DNA from: Microbacterium hominis NBRC 15708 | GTDB lineage: Bacteria > Actinomycetota > Actinomycetes > Actinomycetales > Microbacteriaceae | DNA length: 64,000 nt | Direction: 5' to 3' | Assembly (NCBI RefSeq): GCF_001592125.1 | Contig: NZ_BCWI01000001.1 | Span: 620,001-684,000, forward strand | In this document: piece by piece, positions 54,515 through 61,670 of the stretch | Numbering within the stretch: the stretch's first letter is position 1 | Layout: each line of letters begins with the position of its first letter | Notes under the pieces: model-generated | Seen by the model: the letters and a program-made list of their open reading frames with translations, nothing else | Told to the model about the DNA's origin: nothing | Database searches by the model: none | Translations under genes and position numbers: made by a program

Positions 54515-57142
54515 TCATCCGGGCGTCGCCGCCTCGGAGAGCCGCCCGACGATGCGTTCGCGACTTCCGACGCCGAGCTTGCGCATGATGTTGAGGACGT
54601 GGCTCTCAACGGTCCGCACGCTGAGCACGAGGCGCGCGGCGATCTCCCGGTTGCTCATCCCGGCCACCACCAGCTCGGCCACCTCGCGCTCCCGGGCCGT
54701 CAGCAGCGCGAGCCAGATGCCGAAGCGCGACACGTTCAGGGTCTTCCCGGACAGCTGGGTCGACAACGCCGACACCGCCTCTTCGGCCTCCTCGACGAGG
54801 GCGGTCGCGTCGTCGGCGGCCGCCCAGTCGATCGCCCGGCGGTAGGCCGCCATGGCGATGCCGTAGCGGCCGGATGCTTCGAGCCCGCGACCCGCGTCCA
54901 CCACCGCCCGCGCATCGTGGCGCGACAGCGCCCACAGGTAGTCGCGCTGCTGGGCGAGCACGCTCGTCTCCGGTGAGGCGCGAAGGAGACGATCGACCTC
55001 GGCCAGACGGTCGGCGTCGAACGAGATCTCCAGCGAGGAGAGCATCTGCAGCTGGGCGGCGAAGTGCGCACCGCGTGCTTCGAGGGCGCGGGCATCGTGC
55101 CACAGGATCTCGGCGGCATCCTCCTGCCTCCCGTGTGCGAGGGCCGACATCGCGTCGAGCCAGGCGAGCGATCCGCCGGGCAGCGCACCGCTCGGGGTGG
55201 CGTACATGCGCGCTACCGCGACGTACTTCTCGGTGAGATCGACCTGGCCCTGCGAGACGGCCCGCACGGCCGCGGCCATGAGGATCGAGTTGCGCGCTCC
55301 CGGCGGAAGAGGGGCGACGGTGCCGATCGACAGGGCCATGTCGACCATGTCGGCGAGCTCGTCCATGTCGCCCATATGGAGGAAGCTGTACGACAGCCCG
55401 ATCGAGAACGTGTGCAGTGCGTCGACGTCCAGGGCGCCGCGCGCCTCCTCCCAGCCGTTGACGAGCTCGCGATGTCCCTCGACCAGCGCGCCGCGCGCGA
55501 GCAGCGCCATCGCCGCGAGCATGCGGGCGAACGCGCGTTCGCCGCGGGGATCCAGCGACCGCAGCTCGTCGTAGGCGCGATCGAGGTCCGCGAGTCGCCC
55601 CGTGATCAGGAAGACGTGCATCTGCGCCTCGAGGAGGGCGATGTGGACGGACGCCGGCAGGCCGTCCGCGACATCGAGGGCTTCCTCCACGTCCGTCGGG
55701 ACGGAGCGCAGATCGGCGAGCACGGAGAGTCTCGCCGCGTCGAGGATCCGGCCGTAGACGGCGAGCTCTGCGCTCTCCCTCTCGAGGAAGGCGACGGCCT
55801 CCTCCACCTCGCCCAGGCCGTACGCCATCCACAGCCCACGCAGGCGGTAGTACTCCGCGCGGGACGCGATGTCGCCCGTGTGCGGATCGGTCTCGTCGAA
55901 CACGCGACGGATGAGCTCCGGCGCATCCTCGATCGTCGACTGCGTGAGCGACTCGACGTAGGCCGTCGCGGTGCGCACGCTCGGAGTGTGCTCCCACTCG
56001 AACGCGGTGAGCAGCCTCTTGGTGTTCGCGCTCTCGCGCAGCATCCCCGCGAACAGGGCGTGGCGGGTCTCCGCCTCCGGCTCTCCCATCCACGTCGTCG
56101 CCGGGTCGGGTACGACGCGGCCGTCGCCGAGTGCCGCGACGATCCTCTCGGTGAGTCGGATGCGTCGCGATGTCAGGGTTCCGTGACGGAAGTAGCTCAC
56201 GAACAGCGGCGGGATGACGGAGACGAGGTTGTTGGGCACGGCGCGCACGAAGGCGATCATGCCGCGCTCTTCGAGCAGTTCCAGCGCCTCCCACTCGACG
56301 AGCCGCCGGACCGCGTCGGCATCGGCGGGGCCGATCATGGCGATGATCTCCAACGCGTCGCGGGCGGTCGCGTCCAGCTCCTCCAGGTGCATCTCGACGA
56401 CGGACCGAAGCCCGGGACTCCACAGCTCTCCCACTGCCGTCCAGACGCCGTCGGCCAGCGGAACCAGAGTCCCCTCCTGCCGGCCGGCCTCGACGAGGGC
56501 GAGCGACAGGCCCACGTTGCCGCCGCACTTCGCGTAGATGCGTCGCGACGTCGCGGCATCCACGGGGCCTCCGAGCGTCGTCGCGATGACGTCCTCGAGG
56601 TCCTCGAACCGCAACGGCAGCATGTCGATCACGGATGTCGGGGCGAGCGTGGACGCCTGAAGGCCCGACGGCGTGTGCCGAGCCGCGAGGCCCTGCAGGC
56701 GCGACATGACGACGGGCACGCCCGTCTCGCTGCGGACGTAGTCCAGCACCCCCCACGACGACTCGTCGAGGTCGTTCCAGTCGTCGACGAGGAACACCGT
56801 GCGCTCGCCCCGCACGCGCGAGCGCACCTGGCGGGCGAGCTCGTCGATCATGGCCCCGCGTCCGCGGGGCGGCAGCGGGTCGACGAGCCCGGACAGCGCG
56901 AGCGCCGAGAACGGATGGGGCTGCAGAGACGCGACGCCGCGAATCGAGTGAACGGCCCATTCGGAGGACTCCAGCCGCGCCCCGAGCGCACCGAGGAATG
57001 CCGTGCGACCGCTGCCACGACTTCCGACGACATCGACGCTGACTCCCGCATCGATGAGGCTCTGCGCCTTGGCGAGACTTCGCTCGCGCCCTCTCAAGTT
57101 GTGCGTCTCACCCCTTCGTCGCTGTAGCCACCCCGGTGTCAC
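54515..57142 (-). CDS. Large LuxR-family ATPase regulator
   Basis: 875 aa from GTG 57142; upstream frame to 57403 is not conserved. A P-loop at 40-47 (GSRGSGRT) and a Walker B-like VFLVDDWND give an NTPase module (about 15-250), then a long helical, TPR-like region (about 300-790), then a C-terminal LuxR HTH: LTAREREVAELVVAGMSNREIAARL with RTVESHVLNIMRKLGV. This is the LAL/MalT-like architecture: ATP-dependent activator with an unknown inducer. It follows the surface-protein cluster in the same direction with only a 62-bp gap, so it may control it. Confidence 0.9.
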   Translation of the reverse strand: MTPGWLQRRRGETHNLRGRERSLAKAQSLIDAGVSVDVVGSRGSGRTAFLGALGARLESSEWAVHSIRGVASLQPHPFSALALSGLVDPLPPRGRGAMIDELARQVRSRVRGERTVFLVDDWNDLDESSWGVLDYVRSETGVPVVMSRLQGLAARHTPSGLQASTLAPTSVIDMLPLRFEDLEDVIATTLGGPVDAATSRRIYAKCGGNVGLSLALVEAGRQEGTLVPLADGVWTAVGELWSPGLRSVVEMHLEELDATARDALEIIAMIGPADADAVRRLVEWEALELLEERGMIAFVRAVPNNLVSVIPPLFVSYFRHGTLTSRRIRLTERIVAALGDGRVVPDPATTWMGEPEAETRHALFAGMLRESANTKRLLTAFEWEHTPSVRTATAYVESLTQSTIEDAPELIRRVFDETDPHTGDIASRAEYYRLRGLWMAYGLGEVEEAVAFLERESAELAVYGRILDAARLSVLADLRSVPTDVEEALDVADGLPASVHIALLEAQMHVFLITGRLADLDRAYDELRSLDPRGERAFARMLAAMALLARGALVEGHRELVNGWEEARGALDVDALHTFSIGLSYSFLHMGDMDELADMVDMALSIGTVAPLPPGARNSILMAAAVRAVSQGQVDLTEKYVAVARMYATPSGALPGGSLAWLDAMSALAHGRQEDAAEILWHDARALEARGAHFAAQLQMLSSLEISFDADRLAEVDRLLRASPETSVLAQQRDYLWALSRHDARAVVDAGRGLEASGRYGIAMAAYRRAIDWAAADDATALVEEAEEAVSALSTQLSGKTLNVSRFGIWLALLTAREREVAELVVAGMSNREIAARLVLSVRTVESHVLNIMRKLGVGSRERIVGRLSEAATPG

Positions 57143-57204
57143 GCTAGCACCCCGGTTCCTTCCGCCCGACGGTCGGCATCGACATCGCTCCGCACGCTCC
57201 TGCC

Positions 57205-58173
57205 CTAGGTTCCGAGCGTCGTGGCGGCGCAGTCCAGACACAGCACGGTGCGCGCACGGCCGCTCTCGCGGATCTCGACCCGCGGCTGCCAGCGCGGGAT
57301 CGACTCGTCGCAGTCGCGGCAGACCCGTCGGCGTCGCCAGACCGCGAACAGCAGCAGCGACCCGAGCAGAAGCAGGAGTGCGCCGGCGATGAGCGGGATC
57401 CACGACAGCACGCCGCCGGTCACCGGAAGCTGCGTGGCTCCGTCGCCGCGCATGTCGACTCTCACGTCGATGAGCTCCAGCGTCGTCGACTGCACGCCGA
57501 GAGCGCGGGAGGTCTCGACGTCACGGTCCATCTCGAAGCCGAGCATGATCTGTGCCGACTGCCCGCGGGCGAGCGCGGACTGTCCGAGCTGGATCTCACC
57601 TTCGCGCGCGAGCTCGGCGAACCGGCCGCTGCCGGTCACGCCGTTGACCTCCCAGAAGAGAGTCACATCGGAGCCGAAGTCGGCGTTGAGCGCCTCGGCG
57701 GGGATGTCCTGACGCAGCCGGAGAGTCACCGTCATCGCTGCCGCGCCCGGCCCGGCGTTGGTCACGTCGAGTGTGCGGTGCACGCGGTCGCCGGGCACCG
57801 CGATGCGATCGCCGATGAAGCCCAGCTCGGCGCGGGCGTACTCGCGTCCCTGCCAGTCGAGGTTGACGGCTGGGCCCTCCCACTGCGCGGGAATCGTGCC
57901 GTCGTGTCCGACGGCGCCCTGCGACGTCGCCGTGCGCGACTCCCCCGCGCTCTGCGCGCTGCCCGCGCTGTCGTCACGGGATGCCGGGACGTCTTCGGCC
58001 GTCGCGGGGCGCTGACCGGTGAAGGGAAGCGCGCCCGCCGCGGCGAGACCGCCGACGAGGGTGAGCAGCAGCACGACGGTCAGCACGGCGGCGATACGCC
58101 AGCCTCGAGCCGACAGGGCGCCGTCGCCACCGGTCACGACGGTGACCCGCTGAGAGGGAGAAGAGGGAATCAT
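57205..58173 (-). CDS. LPVTG-bearing membrane protein with cytosolic zinc-ribbon-like tail
   Basis: 322 aa from ATG 58173. A first TM near 27-48 follows a short N-terminus. The extracytoplasmic part is beta-rich (DVTNAGPGAAAMTVTLRLRQDIPA), resembling the domains in the neighbouring secreted proteins. LPVTG is at 249-253, then a hydrophobic stretch (258-280) and RRRR, which is the sortase-signal pattern. But about 40 more residues follow, with Cys285, Cys288, Cys312 and Cys315 as two CxxC pairs. True sortase substrates end at the Arg patch, so this may not be cleaved. Anchor or regulator of the surface cluster. Confidence 0.75.
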   Translation of the reverse strand: MIPSSPSQRVTVVTGGDGALSARGWRIAAVLTVVLLLTLVGGLAAAGALPFTGQRPATAEDVPASRDDSAGSAQSAGESRTATSQGAVGHDGTIPAQWEGPAVNLDWQGREYARAELGFIGDRIAVPGDRVHRTLDVTNAGPGAAAMTVTLRLRQDIPAEALNADFGSDVTLFWEVNGVTGSGRFAELAREGEIQLGQSALARGQSAQIMLGFEMDRDVETSRALGVQSTTLELIDVRVDMRGDGATQLPVTGGVLSWIPLIAGALLLLLGSLLLFAVWRRRRVCRDCDESIPRWQPRVEIRESGRARTVLCLDCAATTLGT

Positions 58174-58193
58174 GCTCACGGTGGGTGCTCGCT

Positions 58194-59075
58194 TCAGGAG
58201 GAAGAGGACGGGGTCGCGCCCTGGGGCACGCGGGAGGCCGGCTGCGGCGGCGTGGGCGGTTCGCCCTGCGCGTGCGGGACCGGATCGGATGAGGGGTCGA
58301 GCGACCAGGTCGCGCGCTGCAGCGCATAGTCGAGCTCGCGCTCCCGCAGCGTCAGCTCGCGCTCGCGCAGCGCGAGTTCGCGCTCGCGGAGGTCGAGCGC
58401 GGGATCGGCCTCGACGGGGACGGGCGGCACGGGCGGCGCGACGGGCGCGTCGGGGCGCGGCACGCTCACGACGGTCGAGCGCGGGCGCCGGAAGCTGCTC
58501 CACAGCCCCCAGCCGATCAGGGCGGCCGCCGCTGCGATCGCGACGACCGTGATGTTCTGGCCGATCCACTGACGCGCCCATCCGAGTCCCGGAACGCCGT
58601 ACAGGAAGACGCCGCGCACCTGACGCGGAGAGACCGGCTCGTCGACGGCGCTGTTCGCGTCGCCCTGGGTGATGAGGCGGCATTGGGTGCCGTCGTCGAA
58701 GGTGCCGATCGTCTTGCCGACGACGCGGTGCGTGATCAGCGTCGGGTCGTTCGGCGTCGGGAAGTAGGTGACGATCGTTCCGATCGAGACGTCGCGGCAC
58801 ACCGCGGACTCGTCGGTGCCGCGCACCACGACGATGTCGCCGGGAGAGAACGTGGGCTCCATCGATCCGGAGAGGACCGTGAGCGCGTCGCCGCCCAGCA
58901 CGCGGGGGACGACCGCGAGACCCAGGACCAGGGCCACCACCACGGTCATCAGCGCCCACGACACGGCGCGACCGGCGATACGCCACGGCGAGTCGAACCA
59001 CGACGACCCGGCCACGCGCACGGCGTCACGACGTGCGCGACGCGCGCCCGCTCTACCGATACGTGTGCTGGTCAT
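58194..59075 (-). CDS. SipW/Sec11-type signal peptidase I with heptad-repeat tail
   Basis: 293 aa from ATG 59075. TM1 about 38-56, catalytic Ser71 in LSGSMEPTFSPGDIVVV, then LITHRVVG where His116 replaces the Lys of bacterial LepB, and GDAN with Asp139: the Ser-His-Asp pattern of SipW and eukaryotic Sec11. TM2 about 173-192. A Pro-rich linker leads to three exact heptads (LRERELA, LRERELT, LRERELD, residues 229-249), which should form a coiled coil. Clustered with three proteins bearing SipW-type signals, so it is most likely their processing enzyme. Confidence 0.88.
   Translation of the reverse strand: MTSTRIGRAGARRARRDAVRVAGSSWFDSPWRIAGRAVSWALMTVVVALVLGLAVVPRVLGGDALTVLSGSMEPTFSPGDIVVVRGTDESAVCRDVSIGTIVTYFPTPNDPTLITHRVVGKTIGTFDDGTQCRLITQGDANSAVDEPVSPRQVRGVFLYGVPGLGWARQWIGQNITVVAIAAAAALIGWGLWSSFRRPRSTVVSVPRPDAPVAPPVPPVPVEADPALDLRERELALRERELTLRERELDYALQRATWSLDPSSDPVPHAQGEPPTPPQPASRVPQGATPSSSS
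58329..58391 (-). repeat. Three tandem 21-bp repeats coding for heptads
   Basis: Inside the signal peptidase gene, three consecutive 21-bp units encode LRERELA, LRERELT and LRERELD. Bases differ mostly at third positions, so the unit was duplicated long enough ago to drift or is held at the protein level. Confidence 0.8.
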
Positions 59076-59170
59076 CTTCACGTGGTCCCTTCCGACGGTG
59101 GTGTGGTCGTGGCGGATCCGCCGCCGCGCCGGCGCCCCACAGGGAGCACCGGCACGGCGACGGCATCCGA

Positions 59171-59983
59171 TCAGTTGAACTGAGCCCCGGCGTCGCGCAC
59201 CTGCGAGAGCTTCAGGGTCAGCGACCCCAGCGTGTCGACGAGGTTCACGTCGACGCGGTCGGTGACCGTCGTGTCCGTGGCGGAGTAGCGGAAGTCGCCG
59301 TCGAGGTCCTCGTAGAACGACGCGTAGATGACGACGTTGAAGGTCTCCGACGTCGTCGGCATCCCGAAGACCGCCGTCTGAGCCGCGACGCCGTCGACGG
59401 CGGTCGCGGTGGAGCCGAGGATGCCGTTGGTGGCGTCGTCGAGACCGGCCGCCTGACCGTTGGTGGTCGCCGCCAGGTACATGAGCGGCGCGTCCGCGGT
59501 CGTCGGGAGGGCCGTCTCCTTCACGAGCAGCTTCTCGCCGTAGTAGACCTCGTAGCTGTAGTTCATGCCGGTGATGTTGGACTGCAGGTCCTGCAGACCG
59601 TCCAGACCGACACGGGCGACGAGGTTGTCGCCGTCCAGCGTGACCGTCGTCTCGAAGGAGGCCGCCATCTTGTCGCCCGGGGCGATGCGCCACGAGTCGA
59701 TGTCGGTGATCGAGTGGCCCGGCTGCGAGCCGTCCGTCGCGCCGACGATCTCGGTCGCGTCGAGACGGTCGTTGGAGACGTCCCAGAAGGACGTGTCGTG
59801 CAGCTGTGCGATGTTCAGGTCACCGGCGGTGATCGTGCCGCCCGAGAAGGTGTCGGACGCGGACCACAGCGCGAAAGTGGAGCCCCCGGCGAGGAGTGCG
59901 GCAGCACCGGCGGCAACCCAGATCAGGCCGCGGCGACGCTTCTTCTCCTCGGTCACGATGATGATCTGATCGTTGTTCGTCAT
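59171..59983 (-). CDS. SipW-type signal-peptide secreted protein C
   Basis: 270 aa from ATG 59983 with AAGGAG. N-terminus MTNNDQIIIVTEEKKRRR, then a hydrophobic helix and the junction STFALWSASDTFSGGTITAG, the pattern of SipW-processed exported proteins (TasA/camelysin style). The remainder is beta-rich and acidic, with few Cys. It is the third of three paralogue-like proteins and lies next to the peptidase gene. Probable component of an extracellular fibre or surface layer. Confidence 0.82.
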   Translation of the reverse strand: MTNNDQIIIVTEEKKRRRGLIWVAAGAAALLAGGSTFALWSASDTFSGGTITAGDLNIAQLHDTSFWDVSNDRLDATEIVGATDGSQPGHSITDIDSWRIAPGDKMAASFETTVTLDGDNLVARVGLDGLQDLQSNITGMNYSYEVYYGEKLLVKETALPTTADAPLMYLAATTNGQAAGLDDATNGILGSTATAVDGVAAQTAVFGMPTTSETFNVVIYASFYEDLDGDFRYSATDTTVTDRVDVNLVDTLGSLTLKLSQVRDAGAQFN

Positions 59984-60060
59984 GTTGTTGTTTCTCCTTG
60001 GTGATCGAGCGCTCGGGTAGGCGGCGGTGTCGGCGCTCGTCGACGCCGCCGAGGTCGGTG

Positions 60061-60972
60061 TCAGGTCCCTGAGGCGACGGCGCTTCGGGAGCTGGTGACG
60101 GTCGGGGTGAGGGTGATGACGACGTCCGGCTCGCCAGACGGGTCGGGATAGATCTCGGCGCCCCAGCGGTTGATACCGCGGGCACGCGTGCCATCCATGG
60201 CGAGGGCCTCGGCCGCAGCCTCGCTCGTGTACGTGCCGAGCAGAGCCAGCGCGGGCGGAAACCCGATGAGCGCGTGCCACGAGTCGATCGCGCCGTTGAC
60301 GCCGCCGTCCACCGCGATCGCGGTGACCGTGGCATCGTTGCGGTAGCGCTCGTCGGGCGGGGAGTTCCACGTCGCGGCGACGCACCACTCCTGCTCGCTC
60401 TGCTGACCCTCGACGGCCGTGCCGGGCTCCTGGAGCACGACGTCGTCGCCGCCGAACACGTACACGTTGCGTGGCGTCTCGCCCTCAGCGCTCTGCGGAG
60501 TCTCCGGAACCGCCGAGCAGTCGCCGCCGAGGGCGGCCCGGTAGACCTTGAGCGTCGAGCCTTCGAGCAGGGTTCCCGGCTTGGCGATGCCTGAGGAGAG
60601 ATCGTGGGTCTCGGAGGCGCCCTGCTGGGCGGTCACCGCGACGCTGTAGTCCATTCCGGCGATCCCGAGCGCGCCGCCTCGGGCGACGAATCTCCAGATC
60701 ATCGGGCCGGGCTCGTCGATGGTGCGCTCGGTCAGTTCCACCAGCTGCGCTCCGGGAAAGCTCACGCTCACGGCTTCGCCGTTCGCTGAGACCTGGGCCT
60801 CCTCCGCCGCGGCACCGAAGGGCGAGGCGCTGAAGGCGACCGATCCGACGGACACGGTGGGGACCTCGACGGTCATCGAGGAACTCCACAGCGCCTGGGC
60901 TGTCAGCGTGCCGGCCAGCACGAGCGCGAGCGCGCCGGCGCCGATGAGCGTGTAGGTCGCGGGCCGCTTCAT
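60061..60972 (-). CDS. SipW-type signal-peptide secreted protein B
   Basis: 303 aa from ATG 60972, overlapping the previous stop (ATGA). MKRPATYTLIGAGALALVL is a hydrophobic signal, followed by TLTAQALWSSSMTVEVPTVS, equivalent to the ALWS junction of the paralogues. The mature part has two Cys regions (GGDCSAV, EWCVAAT) that may form a disulfide. Otherwise unrecognised beta-rich protein. Confidence 0.75.
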   Translation of the reverse strand: MKRPATYTLIGAGALALVLAGTLTAQALWSSSMTVEVPTVSVGSVAFSASPFGAAAEEAQVSANGEAVSVSFPGAQLVELTERTIDEPGPMIWRFVARGGALGIAGMDYSVAVTAQQGASETHDLSSGIAKPGTLLEGSTLKVYRAALGGDCSAVPETPQSAEGETPRNVYVFGGDDVVLQEPGTAVEGQQSEQEWCVAATWNSPPDERYRNDATVTAIAVDGGVNGAIDSWHALIGFPPALALLGTYTSEAAAEALAMDGTRARGINRWGAEIYPDPSGEPDVVITLTPTVTSSRSAVASGT

Positions 60973-61670
60973 GAGGTCCTACCCGCATCGTCGATCGCGG
61001 GGGCCGGACGGACCTGCACGAGACCGATGACGAAGTCATCGAGGCTCCACGCGGCCGGTCCTGCCTGCGGAACGGCCTGCCAGATGTACGGGCCGCCGAT
61101 CTCGACGGTCACCACGACGTTCCAGTCGGCGATCGCGCCGCCGTCCGCGCCGTCGAGACCGACGACATCCGCGGCGGTGCCGAGCGGCGTCTCTGCGGAG
61201 GCGGCGACGCTCCCCTCCGCCGTCTCCTTCTCCACGCGATACGTGGCGGTGACGGTGCCGGCCTGGAGCTCCGGCGAGAGGACGACCCCGGCATCCACCG
61301 TGAGGCGTGCGCGCAGGTTCTCGCCGATGACGGTGGTCTGGATCGGGACGACGACCTCCACGATGTCGCCCGGCATGCTGGCGAACGAGCCCGTGCCGGC
61401 GGCGAGGGTGCCCGAGGCGGGAGCCTCGACGCCCGGCGTGACCTGGCGCCACACCCCGTCACCACGCGTGAGGTGCAGATCGCCGGTCTTCAGGGGCCCG
61501 CCGCTGAAGACCGTGTCGGACGACCAGAGGGCGAGGGTGGCGCCGCCGGCGCCGACAAGCAGCGCGGCTGCGGCGGCCACCGTCATCACGACGACGCGGC
61601 GACGGGTGCGTGTGCGGCGGCGGGTGCGCCGTCCCTGGCGTGACCCGGCGGTCGCTGAGAGGGCCGTCAT
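60969..61670 (-). CDS. SipW-type signal-peptide secreted protein A
   Basis: 233 aa from ATG 61670, overlapping the stop of the upstream gene. Starts with a strongly basic stretch (SRQGRRTRRRTRTRRR), then a hydrophobic helix and the junction GGATLALWSSDTVFSGGPLK, the same (A)LWS-[SD]-[SD] pattern as proteins B and C, followed by a beta-rich domain of about 170 residues. Acts with B and C; the first of the three in transcription order. Confidence 0.8.
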   Translation of the reverse strand: MTALSATAGSRQGRRTRRRTRTRRRVVVMTVAAAAALLVGAGGATLALWSSDTVFSGGPLKTGDLHLTRGDGVWRQVTPGVEAPASGTLAAGTGSFASMPGDIVEVVVPIQTTVIGENLRARLTVDAGVVLSPELQAGTVTATYRVEKETAEGSVAASAETPLGTAADVVGLDGADGGAIADWNVVVTVEIGGPYIWQAVPQAGPAAWSLDDFVIGLVQVRPAPAIDDAGRTS

